Shown piece after piece: positions 12,073 through 24,000 of a stretch of DNA of 64,000 nt; position 1 is the first letter of the stretch, and every line of letters starts with the position of its first letter. This DNA is from Temnothorax longispinosus (lineage: Eukaryota; Arthropoda; Insecta; Hymenoptera; Formicidae): assembly GCF_030848805.1 (NCBI RefSeq), contig NC_092365.1, positions 1,302,001-1,366,000 on the forward strand, given 5' to 3'. The notes under the pieces are model-generated. The model did not search any database. It saw only the letters and a list, made by a program, of their open reading frames with translations, and was not told the DNA's origin. Both the position numbers and the translations under genes were made by a program.

Positions 12073-15000
12073 TTAAAGTTTTGTTTCGTGTTTCACTCGT
12101 GTTCTGAGTAATTGACTCGGTCGCAGGACACCATGGGAATTGTTTAAATAGCAATTGTTAGACGCGCCGCACTCTACATTAAGCCCAGTGGCATCATTCT
12201 CCTCATTATTTTCGCATATGTGACGCCTCTGCAGAATTTCATCATAATTATGACCGTGATGGGCCTTCGTTTGCATTTGCGCCTCCGAGTCTGTTTCGTC
12301 CTCGTTATCAGCACTATCTACATCGCCTGAAAAAAATTACTGCCAGCATTAATAAAAGTGTAGTCCATAATTGATTAGGTTGAGTTATCTTATAAAACTT
12401 CTGTTGTGTAGTATAGATGATTAAGACAAATAGACAAGAAGCACACTCACCATCGGAACTATTAGTGGACGGCAAGTAAAAGCGTGAGGAAGATATTTTA
12501 TTATTTCCCGCGCGGCGCTCTCGTTCTCTCACAGCGCTGTTAGGATTATACTTAAACTCGCGGGGCAGTGTGTAACTCCTAGGTAACGAGACTTGGCTGC
12601 CCTCCATGTCGCTGACTTCCGCTTCTCCGTCGCCCTTGCCTTTGGAACTTTCTTCGACACCATTCTGATTCGCGTGCAATCTGACAAAATGGAATTTTGA
12701 ATCAATTGACTTGATTTGGATTCGATTGTTCGGACGTTCGATCGAGCTTTTATTACCTGTGACTGAGATGTCCAGGCGGTGACCAATGAGGATAATGATG
12801 CGGAAGGCATCGCGGTGCTAGTAATATCTCCGGTGTGTCCGCTCGTTCTCGTTGAGGCGCCGCTCTCCACGGATTCGAGGGATGCGAGTTGGGATAATAC
12901 GGGGAGGAAGGTGGCGGGGGTAAGAGGCAATGCATTTTCACGGGTGGCCAGGACGATAACGCACTACCACCATTCTGCTCGGAGAACGACGGCGGAGATG
13001 TGAATAAAGGCGAACTCGGGGAGGTATGCAATTTCGTGTTCGGTGGTGGTTGCTGATTAGACGCGGAAGGGGAGGACGAAAATGATGATGTGGAAGCGGA
13101 GGGCGGTGGGAACAACTTGCCCTCCTTAATCTCCTCCTGTATCGCTCGCAATTCGCGCAGTTGCTGTTGCTTTTTCTCCTTCAGTTTCTCGCGTATTAAC
13201 GTAACGTTCAACGAGCCACCGATCGCCATATCAGTCTCATCTTTGCGCTCGTTGGAACCATCGTTCTGTATTAAGAGATTAATTACATTGTGACAGCAGT
13301 CATATCGCAATAATCAACAAATAGATTTGTCAAAAATATACCTGTACTATATTAGAGGATATAGGCTTCTTCCAAAACGGAATCAATTGCCGCGATCCAT
13401 TGCCCATGTTGAGCCATTGTTTTGAATCGCCTATTGCTGCTACGGAATTTATCACTGTGCCCGTTTGCGATTGCGGCGGCGGTGGTGGTACGAAGCTGGT
13501 CGGCTTTTTCTTCTTGCGATTCGGATTTACAACCGTTGGATTCGCGAAACGGCAATTGAACACGCCCGGTATACCGCCATTACTTAATTTAACTTTCCTC
13601 ATGCCAATGTTAATGTTAATCTTCTTCCCTTCATTATAATCTATTTGCTTCTCTTCCGCATTTTCCTGAAAGTTCAAAAAGTTGCATAACGATGCTTCCG
13701 AGAAGAGAAATCCGTCTCGTCTCGTATCATACCTGATTGGATAGCGTGGTGAGATTCGAACCAGTCATTCTTCCACCAGCCTCGTACCTCAATCTTCTCA
13801 CATGAAAAAATCTGTAACAAAAAAGAAAAATGCACAATGTAATACAACCACCAATATTAATAAAATAAAATTGAATAAAATATCGCACTTACCTATAGTA
13901 AAGACCCATGAAAAACATGCCACCGAAAAATAAAGCTAGTAGAATAAGTACTAGAGTAACTGGATGTAGATGATGCTGGTGAGGCAAAAGATCGGCACGA
14001 TTAACACCAGCTATCCACACGCCGATGAGTAGACTGTTCTCCAAGAACATTACAGTGTAAAATATCACCTGAGAGAAGGAAAACATGACATTAACATATA
14101 GACTGTCTTTCAGATGTAAAAATCCTTGATATCTTCCAATTACTAACCATTTTTTGACGATGATTCGTCTCATGTAGATTAACATAGGCGAATATATATA
14201 CAAAGGCGAGGAGAGAAGCGAGGAAAGTCTTCCTAAAAAGTGGGAGACGCTCGCCACCGTGGAAGAGTCCGTCCGGGGTGAGCAGTAACCATGTCAACAT
14301 GGACAACCAGTGGAGGGCCATCACGATCAACAGCCACTGTCCACCGTACAGCGAAGCGTACGCGACCAATGCTCCGACGCGAGCACTCACTGTCCCCAAA
14401 CGCCAGAATAACTGCGCCAGCACCCCCAGCCATGTTAGCACTAAACGTTCCAGATTACGTAGACGCGCAGCACCCTTGCTGAAACTCGCGACCGCCCAGC
14501 ATACGCTCCATAAGGAGAGTCCCGCCGATACTAGTGTCAACTCCTTTAATTTACTGGCGTCCTTGCCTTCGCTCTCCTTCAGTTTCCCGGCTACTATTTC
14601 ACCACTGTCGGTAGCGCCGAACAAGACGTACAGCTGCAGAAGTAGCATTGGAGCGGCTTCACAGAATGCGTGTATCAGCCGTAATACACAAAGCTCCCGT
14701 ACCTGAGACGACGAATATCATAATGAAACGAAAGAGACGGTGGGAAGATATTCATCTTTTCAAAACTACGTACCTCGTGCTTCACGTAAGTTAAATTGAC
14801 TGGGATAAATAACTTGAAATATCTCCATAGTACACCGACTTGAGTGGAGTGGAATAATAGAACACAGCCTACGGTCCAGTTGCCAATTCTCTTCACTGGA
14901 TTTACACGACAATTGTTTGGTGTGCTGTTTGTTAATTTACCTCTAGCTCCCCAGAGGTACCATCGCAAACTAACAATCTATAAGAGTAATTATATAATTA

Positions 15001-15263
15001 TTACGGTATAAAATAGCAAGAGCACAAAGATAGAATCTATTCCTTTAGATACAAACCTGAGAAATTAACAAAGAAGTTGCTATGAAAGTGATGCTTAATG
15101 GGAACAATATGGGTGACGCTGTAGCTTGATGGGCAAGGGCATATACCATTGCAAAATCAAAGACAACATCGCAGAAATAGGATGCTAATGAAATAATGTT
15201 AAATAGTACATCACACAGGGGCAAAAATTCGTGCTGATGTTGTGGTTGATGACACTGGGCCAT
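12073..15263 (-). CDS. XK-related protein (XKR4/6/7-like), multi-pass membrane protein
   Basis: Nine exons on the minus strand: 15263-15057, 14977-14774, 14702-14148, 14068-13893, 13811-13733, 13665-13342, 13265-12757, 12680-12451 and 12326-12073, giving 845 aa in continuous phase. Residues 1 to about 400 form the XK-like membrane region with many hydrophobic segments. The family-typical sequence RELCVLRLIHAFCEAAP opens exon 3. The roughly 440-residue tail is hydrophilic and disordered, with polyproline runs (exons 6-7). XK-related proteins are plasma-membrane phospholipid scramblases or their relatives; XKR8 and C. elegans CED-8 act in apoptotic phosphatidylserine exposure after caspase cleavage (family knowledge). 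The tail contains two DETD motifs (ending near Asp527 and Asp774) resembling caspase-3 sites. It is longer than vertebrate XKR6 (about 640 aa), the extra being tail. Assignment to the XKR4/6/7 subgroup is by resemblance. Confidence 0.92.
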
Positions 15264-15335
15264 AATGGGCTTTTATTGCCCATTTGGAATATTTAGCAAT
15301 TTTTTATTTTACTTTACCAATCTACTCTCCTCTTC
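15264..15335 (-). promoter_or_regulatory. 5' UTR part of Xkr coding exon 1, with start-codon hairpin
   Basis: On the minus strand a good acceptor (TTTATTTACAG) ends at 15336, so the exon carrying the start codon probably begins at 15335 and an upstream non-coding exon exists. Immediately before the ATG lies ATGGGC-AATAAAA-GCCCAT, a 6-bp-stem hairpin that itself contains an out-of-frame upstream AUG 20 nt before the main start. Confidence 0.5.
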
Positions 15336-15769
15336 CTGTAAATAAAATATTACATATCTTACTAAATCATATAACTAAAAAATAAATTAAAAAGAGAAAG
15401 TAATATATATATATTTTTTTTTATTTTTATGAACAAAATTAATTTCTTTCAAACAGAAAAATATTAGCTTCAGTCATAGAAGATAAATTAAGAATAAAAA
15501 GGTTCATATTATTCTTTTTATATTGTTCTTTTATCTTCGCACTATTTCTTACTTTAAACTTTATAAACTAGGTAAAATACTCTTCTCTTATAATTACTCT
15601 CTTCGTACAATTTAAATCATAAAATACTCTTCTCGTACAATTAAAAATTAATGTATCTCTCAATAACTTTATAAATATATAAAACTGAAAAATGTGCATT
15701 GTTTTACAGTCAGAAGTACAATAGAAATTACCAATAGGTATTTCGTGCTAAGACGGCTATAAACAAGTC

Positions 15770-16750
15770 ACGACGTTCGATGTCACAGGCGGACTCATTT
15801 GTCCGTTATATGCGCCGGGGTCAAACTGAACGTCGCTCTCGCGACGTCGCGAGATCCGCGTTTGCCCTGCGCCGCATTCAAAACGCACCCCACGGCACTT
15901 CACGACGTCGGGACGCGCACGGACGGATTTTTAAAAGCCAGCGCAACGAGGCGGACGCGCAACAATGTCGGCGCGTATAGCGCAGCGTGGGATCGCGCGC
16001 TCGCTCAGCGCATTCCGCGCGTGTCATTGACGAGAACGGCGATCACAAAAATCACTCTCCCGATCCGGACGCTGCCGCAGCCGCCACCGCCGCCACCACC
16101 ACCGCCGCTCGCGGGGAAGCTGGATCAGCGGCGTTGGTATGCGCGGAATTCGCCGCGGAGCACACGTTTAGAGGAACGCGCGTTTCCACCTGGAGCGCCG
16201 TTCCCTCTTCTTCCTCCTCCTCCTCCCTGCTACCACTACTCGGCCGATCCCGGTCGTCGTCCGCCGTTCCCTAAGACTCGTCGCCGTCGTCGTCGTAGCG
16301 TCTCGCGCTCGTTCGCGCGCTGCATCTTTCGCGGGGGACCACGGTGAATCCCGGCGCCACGGCTAAAGAACGCGCGTACGAGATCGTCGTCCCACGCATA
16401 CCGATCCGCCGATCTACCTGTTGATTCAGTGCAATTCAATGCGGCTGTCTCACGCGTACACACCGCTCGCTCGCTCACTCTTCTCGGCTCTCCTCCTCTT
16501 CTCTTTCTCCTTTCCTCGCTCGCATATAATCGCAGCCGCTTTACAAACACCTGGCGCCGCCGGTGAGGAACGCGAGAGCGAGCCTCACCTTAGGCGGCCT
16601 ATACCCGGCTCCTCCGTCAGATTTTTTCCGGTTATTCTTCCTCCCGCGTACCGATCGCCTCGATACCACGAACCACGAGCGCCAATGCGAGTTCGGGACT
16701 TCGCTCCATCGCACGATCCTGCACGGCGTCCCGCGGCATGCGCACGTGTA
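15770..16750 (-). promoter_or_regulatory. CpG-rich island, likely Xkr promoter and first non-coding exon
   Basis: GC- and CpG-rich block between AT-rich flanks, about 0.5-1.5 kb upstream of the Xkr start codon. On the minus strand a donor-like CTAAG|GTGAGG occurs near 16590, and it could pair with the acceptor at 15336. Open frames in the block are arginine-, proline- and serine-rich on all strands, as expected from base composition, and are not called as genes. Strand and use are inferred. The remainder up to 17156 is AT-rich 3' flank of GMPPA. Confidence 0.45.
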
Positions 16751-16784
16751 ATTTTTAATAAGAATCAAAATCCACGGATAAAGA

Positions 16785-16790
16785 TTTATT
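16785..16790 (-). terminator. Candidate poly(A) signal of GMPPA
   Basis: Reads AATAAA on the minus strand about 370 nt downstream of the GMPPA stop codon. The interval between is AT-rich and gene-free. Use is inferred. Confidence 0.3.
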
Positions 16791-17156
16791 ATGCATTAAT
16801 ATGCTTACGAAAATATGGAGTAACATTTTTTTTTATATATATTGTATATATATCTGACAACGTTCACATATAAACACATATATGTACAAGCTTGTATATT
16901 GTAAAAATTTTGTGCCATTGCCATTGCCCCTATGTACATATATAACTTACAGTTGCCACATACAATGTATATAAAAATCTTATATTAACATCTTATGTTA
17001 CAAAATTATTAAAGATTTGTAATCACAATTCAACAGATAAAAATCTGCCAAAAGTATGTTGTATACTTAGCGTTTTATCGTTTGTGCGACTCTTTCATTA
17101 ATATATCTAAACCATTAATATATCCTAGTCTCGTAGTAGTCGTTAGAGTTAGACAA

Positions 17157-18997
17157 TTAAAGAATAATTTCGTTCTTGTAGTTTCTCGTAAGTTCCTTAT
17201 GCGGTAGAACAATCGAGTTCAGTAGAATTTTTTCCGCAGCCAAGCTCACGCTAGTACCTGAAATGTAATATATATAATTGCAACGGTATAAGTTTCTACT
17301 ATGTAGAAACAGTTTTGATATATTTCATTTCTTTACCGAGTATCGTGATGGAAGGGTTGAGCTTGCCGTTGGCGTGGAATAGCGGCAAGTTGTCCATTTT
17401 CGCAAATGGCTTGTTAGGATTGGGATCGCACGGAGTCCCCTCGACGCGGGCCCATTCGCCTACGTTGGTGCCTGTCCCTATGATGCTGTGTAAAATAAGA
17501 GAATGGGCCTGGATGTGCGCATTAGCCAACACGATCGACTCTCTGATTCTCACGCCAGGCTCGATCATCGTGTACGGGCCTATACTAACATTTGGACCTA
17601 GCTACAAGAAACAGAATGTCTCATGTCACGAGAGCAAGCTTTTAAAATCATAGCAATACAATTTATCCGCGCAGTTCGTACCACAGAAGTCGGATGTACG
17701 CTAGCCGATGGATGAATGTACACATCTCCTATAATGTGACAGTGATTTTTGCTCGTAGAAGCAAGGCGGCTCGGTTGCTTCTGCTTGTAAAGGGCCAAGT
17801 AATGCCGATTGGCATATATCGCGGAGCCCGCAGTTTTCACCTGCGACCACCATCTGAATACAGGTAGGGCAAACAACCGACCAGATCCTGCTAAACGCGT
17901 CAGGATGTCTTGTTCAAATGCGATGTGCGCCGGATCTCTACCATTGCCTACGCACAACTGCCTGTAATCCCACAAGAAGAAAGAAAGAAAGAAATGTTCT
18001 CTTATTGCGTTCTAAGGGAGTCCACAAGAAACTTACATTATATGATCTTGCTGCTGGTTGGCGTGAAAGACATCTCCCATTGTTTGAAAAATTTCTAGAG
18101 ATGCGAGATATATACCGCAATTGATAAGAGTCGACACGAATGTCGAGGGTTTCTCCACGTAATGCGCCAACTCTCCCTCCTTCCCCAAAACCATACATCC
18201 GTAGTTCAGTGATTGTTGTCGAGTCGCCTCCGTTGCCATGATTGTGAGGAGGGCTCGCTTGTTGCTGTGGAACTCCACCATCTCTTGCAGAGGGAAATCG
18301 GCACAGACGTCTCCGTTCATAACGAAGAAGCACGTCGGGCTGCCTGAACGAATCTGATCGCGGAAATGGTACATGCCGCCTGCCGTTCCAAGGGGCGTGA
18401 ACTCTTGTAGATATCGAATGATTATGCCGTAGGTACTCGACATCTCCTGCACAAACTGAGCCAGATCGTTCTTGGGATAAGCCCCGATTATCAACACTTC
18501 GTTAAGACTGGGAACTTTGGTACAGGCTTCGATGTGATGCTGTATCATGGGTAATCCGGCCACTGGGAACAGCGGCTTTGGGATATCCAGGGACAGAGGT
18601 CTAAATCTAGTCCCTGCAAGAAGAGACAAAAACACAACTTAATATATACACAAGAAAACAAAGTATACTTTCAATGAATCTATATTAAAGTTTTGACAAA
18701 AGATATGCACAATAGATTAATAAAAGGAGCCCACTAATGAAACAATTAAAATGTGACGTAATCCAACAGCAATGTTAAAAAATTATAATATCAATATTAA
18801 TTGTATCTTCACATAATAAAAGTACATAATTATATACATTTAATTATGCATAGTTTTAACATCAACAACGATTCTACAATTCTCAAGCTCAATTATTTTA
18901 TAATTAAGTTTACAAATTATGGAATAATTATTTCACAATAAAGTAATCAACACAAACCCTTTAAAGGTCCTCCAATTAAAATGACAGCCTTCAACAT
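17157..18997 (-). CDS. Gmppa: Mannose-1-phosphate guanylyltransferase regulatory subunit alpha (GMPPA)
   Basis: Five exons on the minus strand: 18997-18958, 18613-18037, 17961-17682, 17601-17337 and 17257-17157, giving 420 aa, the usual GMPPA length. The N-terminal nucleotidyltransferase domain has the signature GGPLKGTRFRPLS and then KPLFPVAG. Further in are GTAGGMYHFRD and MNGDVCADFP. The C-terminal part has left-handed beta-helix hexapeptide features (GDVYIHPSASVHP, LGPNVSIGP, ESIVLANA) and ends NEIIL. In the cytosol the alpha subunit binds GDP-mannose and restrains the catalytic GMPPB subunit, so it tunes the mannose donor for glycosylation (family knowledge). The start fits the family N-terminus MLKAVILIGG. 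The gene is divergent from PHF21A across about 2 kb. Nothing broken was seen. Confidence 0.95.
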
Positions 18998-21024
18998 GAT
19001 TGCACAAGTTAAATGTCCCTTCCACTGAACAGCTCCAAAATATCGCAAGAGACGACGATCATCCAAGCTCTCCGAGACAGCGAGGGAAACTAACGCTAAT
19101 CGCACCACGCAGACATGTTGCGTACATACACGTGTGGACGTGTCATCGGTGACGATATCGGTGATAACGTAGAGGTTTCGATGAATCGACTCGGCGACAG
19201 AGCGGGCATATCGCACTTTTAGAAAAATGACTCTCCTCGAACGCCAGTCAAGCCATGCTTGACGAATGTTGACAGATAATCGACAGATAATACCGCGAGA
19301 CAGATAATACTGGCGAGTGGCGTATACTGGAAGAGAGCTTGCCGAGGTAATCGAGATATTCGAGACGTGGCATCCAACGGTGACGTCGCAAGTCGCAAGG
19401 CTACATCGAGTGCCGGCCGCCACTTGAAATCGTGCGCTCTAAACTCCGTACTTTCCTCCCTCGTCCTAATCTCGATAGATTTCTGGAGCCATACGCGTGA
19501 AGGAACGTCTCGTTTTCCTCGATTACCAACACTTCGGTCCGTTCGAATTAAATGGCAATCAGCTGACGCGATCCCGCACGAAGTACGCTCCTATTAGCTC
19601 CGGTTGTTGCATTTTTCCGTCGCGTTTCCTTTTCGCCTGAAAATCTAATCGACGTGAGAAACAGCTCGACTGGATATGGTGGATACAATGGGAGATTCGA
19701 GCCGCACCTGTTATGCGAAATCCAGTTAGAAATCTGTTTCTTCTCGCAGAAGGAATTTACAAATTATGAGTGTTCGGATATTCAGATATCGCAGTCCATC
19801 AATCACCCGCGGATCACAATGGATAATGGACGCGCCATATTGTTGACACATGAATATCGCCCAATAGCAGCGCGACGAGCGAGCGGAGTCGCCAAAGTCG
19901 CTAGGGAAACAAATCTAGAGAATTTTCTTCGGGGGAGAACGAGATCTCGGAGCGGAGCCAGCGGAGGGGAGGTTTCGCTCAACTTTCTTCCTACTTTTCG
20001 CGTCTTTCCTTTTTCCCTGCGACGTTTAATTATACGCGCCCGTTTCGTTTCGAGTGTGGGAGGTGCGACGTAGCGCTACGAAGAATGGATCTGGAAAGAA
20101 AAGCCGAGAAATCGCAGAAGATCCTCGCCGAAGAACCGAATCTCGCAGGCTTGGCGCGAAAACTCGCCGCCGCCTCCGCCTCCGCCGCCGCTCGGCCGCC
20201 GTCGGCCGACGGCCGTCGGCGAAGGGCGCCGGAGCCGCCGGACGTTGGTGGGCGGAGGGGGACAGGGCGAGGAGAGGAGGGAGGAGGGCGCGCGCGATCA
20301 ACTTCGGTGCGGCCGTGCGCACTCGAGCGAGGGCCAGCGCAGCGCGCCGATGGCAGCGTAAAAACGCTCGCGTCGCCGCCGCCGACGACGACGACGAGAG
20401 CGAGGGGGATTGACTCTGGGTGCCGCGATTCTCGGTAACGCCGACCTGTAGCCCGCGGACCGGGGAAAGTGCGAAGGGGGTACGAGGTGAGAGATCGTGC
20501 GTGCGTAAAGTGAGTGCGTGCGCTGCGCCGCGCCGCGCGAGCTCGTCAATTTCGCGCTCGGGCGAAAGAAAGAGGGAGCGATCCGAGCGATAGAAGAGAT
20601 CGACGAGGAAAGGAGAGAGGAAGGCGAAGGAAGAAACGGGGAAGAAAGAGACAACCCGTTTGTGGCGCGTTCGCGACGAACGCAACCGTCGCAACATCGC
20701 AACGGGCACCGCCGAGAGGAAACGGCCGAAGTTCGGAGCTAACGAACCGACGGACGGACGGGCGGACACGAGAGACAAGACGGAGACGCGACGCGACGCG
20801 ACGTGACGTGACGTGACGGTGAGAACGGCGTCGCGGGCCCGCAACCGTTGTCGCCGCTCGTCGCAGTCGGGATTCGGAGCCTCGCAGTCTCGCAGCACTC
20901 GCAGCCGCGGCTTCGACAGGAGCGTTTGCCAGTCGCCCTCCCCGCCTGCCGACGCATCGGGGGTGCCGCCGCCAGGGTTGTCGCCGAGGACGTAGCACCG
21001 CGCGCTGACCACCTGCCAGGAAGC
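18998..21024. promoter_or_regulatory. Divergent GMPPA / PHF21A promoter interval, CpG-rich on the right
   Basis: The left part (to about 19850) is the GMPPA 5' flank. From about 19850 to 21024, and on into the first PHF21A intron, the DNA is strongly GC- and CpG-rich and includes GCGCCATATTG and CCAATAG motifs near 19830-19870. It should hold the PHF21A promoter and 5' UTR. Long frames on both strands here are compositional (Arg/Ser/Pro/Ala-rich), so no extra gene is called. Confidence 0.6.
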
Positions 21025-24000
21025 ATGGAAATATCCAAGAGCCTGCACGAGGAGATCGTCGACGTGCAACAGAAACTGCAGAAAGCGATACTCGAGCATC
21101 AGGTGAGAAAAGGAGAGCGAGGGAGAGAAAGAGAGAGAGAGAGTGATTGCGATGCTGCGTGTGCGATAGCGATCGAGGGACGGACCGTAGGGGGTTAAGA
21201 GGGGGAGAGAAGGCGAAGAAGTCCTCCTCCTTCTCGCGACGCGTTTATCCTTGGAGATCGGCGGGGAAGCTTTTATTTTTCTCCCCGCGTACGAGGGGCA
21301 CGCGAGGACGCACGGCCGGTCCCCCCCGGAGTCGCGAAGATCCCTCCGACTCGATAGATCGATCGCTCGAGAGACAACTCGAACGATAGATCCAGCGTCT
21401 TTTGTGGATAACTTTAGCGCGCTCGGGCTCGCGCGCGCGCGCCCGCACGTGAAGAGTTTCAGGAATCGGAAGATAGTTTGCGAATTGTAGGGCGAAGGGC
21501 GGGGAAGAAAGCGAGTCGGAAAGTCGAAAGTTCCATTTATGGCCGAGCGTATCCGCTCCTCTCTCGGCGTCTCCGTACGCCCTCTTTTCCTCCCCTTCCT
21601 TCCATTTCTTTCTCTCTTCCTCTTCCTTTTCCTCTCTCTCTCTCTCTCTCTCCCTCTCTCGCGTTACGCGCCTCGCTCGCTCGTCGAGAGCAGCCGAGAA
21701 ATTTGTCGCGGGGGATCGAATTACCAGCGTTTTCGCGAGCGATTTAATCGACGCCCGGCTCGTCGCCGAGAACTTGTTGATCGCTTCGCACGGAAGGCGA
21801 AAACTTGACGGGGACAGTCGCCCCGAGCGTCTCCGCGTGCCACCATCTTTATAAATATATCGATACCTTTGTAGATTCCTTTGTGCCGCCGCGCCGCGAG
21901 CGCGAAAGTGACCCGCTCTCGATCGGCGGCTCGATCTTTGCGGCACGAAACGCCGGAAACGCGAGGGATCTGCTCGTCAATGTCGCGCTCATTCGAAAGA
22001 AAGTTCCCCGAAAGTTCGCGCGCGTCCGATCGATTCGCGAGGCGACGCTCCACGGGCGCGAACAATCGATGTCTTCTGAATTGTCCGCGTTTTTCTCGTT
22101 TTTTTTTCCGCGAGACCGAGAAGAATCCCCGACCTCGACGCATTCGACAAACTTTCGCGTCAGTTTACCGCAGCTTAAACGGTTCTTTTAGCTCTCTGAC
22201 TTCTCCCATAGATCCCGTAGATCCCGTAAAAAGAATAAAATCGTTACGCCAGCCCTTGCGCGGGATGCGTCTATATATCGCGTCGACGGGAGACGCGTCT
22301 CTATATCGCGGCAATCGCCGAACGCAACGCGATTTATGTAACCGAAGTTCGCGTATCTCGTTGGTGGGAGACAGGCGCGAGTCGATACTCGTGCACGGGA
22401 AGCTTCTCCCGTGGTCGTCGTCGTCGAGTCCACGCTTGATCGGCTTGATTTACTTTTACCGCGAGAACGTTGACAAGGTCGCGTTCTCTCCTCTTATACT
22501 TTTGCGCGCGCGTCGCAGCGAGACGAGTTTCGCCAGGCGGACCTGACGACGTGCTCGTCGATAATCGTGCCGGGATAAAACAAAAGAAAACTCGCCGCCC
22601 TCCCGCGCGTCCAGAAGAGGAATGGTATAGAAGTCCCGCAGTTCTGAGCGAAACTCCGCTTACTCTCGATGGAATTACTTTTACAACTACTTTCCGCGAA
22701 AGAATCATCGCTATCTCTTCCCCTGATATCGATATAATTAAGAATAATACACGTAACTGCACTCAGCACTCTCTCTCTCTTTCTCTCTATTCTTAGTTAT
22801 ACAATTATATAATCAAAAATGTATAATACGCATTCTCGTGCATTAGAAATAATATAAATACTTTCAATTCTTAATACTTGATGCGAAAAAGTTGATTATG
22901 AAAATAATAGATGACTAAAGAGAATCATACAATAATTAAGAATATTTGATTCGAAATATTTGCATCGTAAGGATTGAAAATCCTCCTGAAAATGTGAGGA
23001 TAATTATGAATACTTACGATACATATAATGAAGAATCATACAATAATTAAAAATATAATAATTAAGCATGTATGATATACGTTCTTATGTAATAATTCAT
23101 ATGCAAGCGTGCGTTAGCTCTGAGCGCTTAAATTGCGCCGATCGCTTCTCGAAGAAGCGAAGAAAGTTAAATGCGAATTAAACGCGATATTCTAATTCTC
23201 ATTTTTATTAATTAATGGAGGTATTAACGAGGGGAGAGAGCGTAATGGCGTAATGGCGCATCGTGCTCCAGTTGGCCGTGTACATTGGCATACTTTTGCT
23301 AAATTATTTATCTCCCGCTCGATCCTACATTACGGTCTACATAATAGAGAACTCCGTATTATATTTTTTTCTTATTAATACCGATACAACTTTTTCGTTA
23401 AATTGCAGATATACGTGGAAAGGCAGAAGGATGACCCAAATGTAAGTATCGTTATGTCTGCCGTATCTGTATCATTATACGATAATACATTGTCATCTAA
23501 TTATGCGATAATGTATTATATAATTAGCAATTAATGTGTTATGTAATGTAATTATATGTTAATTACATGATAGTGTATTATTATATAATTGTTTTAGAGA
23601 AACTCTCTTTCTCGATGTTTTAATACATTAAACGTCTGACTTCGTGAAACGTATAAATACGTACGGCGTGCTGAATAATTTCCGCGCTGCGGGTTTGCGG
23701 CTCGATACGATTTATTTCGAATTACGACGGGATTCGAGATTCAGGAGGGAACAATCGATACAGTGAGACTTTACAGGAGTCCGTGTGCGCAGCTTCTGGA
23801 ATCTCGTAAGCCACGCCGCGCACAACAAACTTCGGCCAGACACTTCGTCTCGCGGCAATTAGTGCCGCGAATGTTATTTATGCATATCAAGAGAAACTTC
23901 ACCGTTATACGTATCTAAAATCGAATTATTAATTCGATTATAATTCCAGCAATTGCTCTAAAGAAACAAAATGTCTTTGACATATAATTTCATTATATGA

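Noticed and set aside
13750..13775. B-box-like GGTTCGAATCTC on the minus strand
   Set aside because: It lies within an Xkr coding exon and no tRNA fold surrounds it.
15799..16347. 182-codon plus-strand frame
   Set aside because: GC-rich low-complexity sequence (polyproline, polyarginine) in the likely Xkr promoter island.
20026..21099. 357-codon minus-strand open frame upstream of PHF21A
   Set aside because: It lies in a CpG-rich block where several frames on both strands are open. The product is Arg/Ser/Pro/Ala-rich without a domain, and it overlaps the PHF21A first exon.
21245..22546. Long frames of 233, 221 and 142 codons on both strands in PHF21A intron 1
   Set aside because: Base-composition artefacts. 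None shows a domain or consistent exon boundaries.
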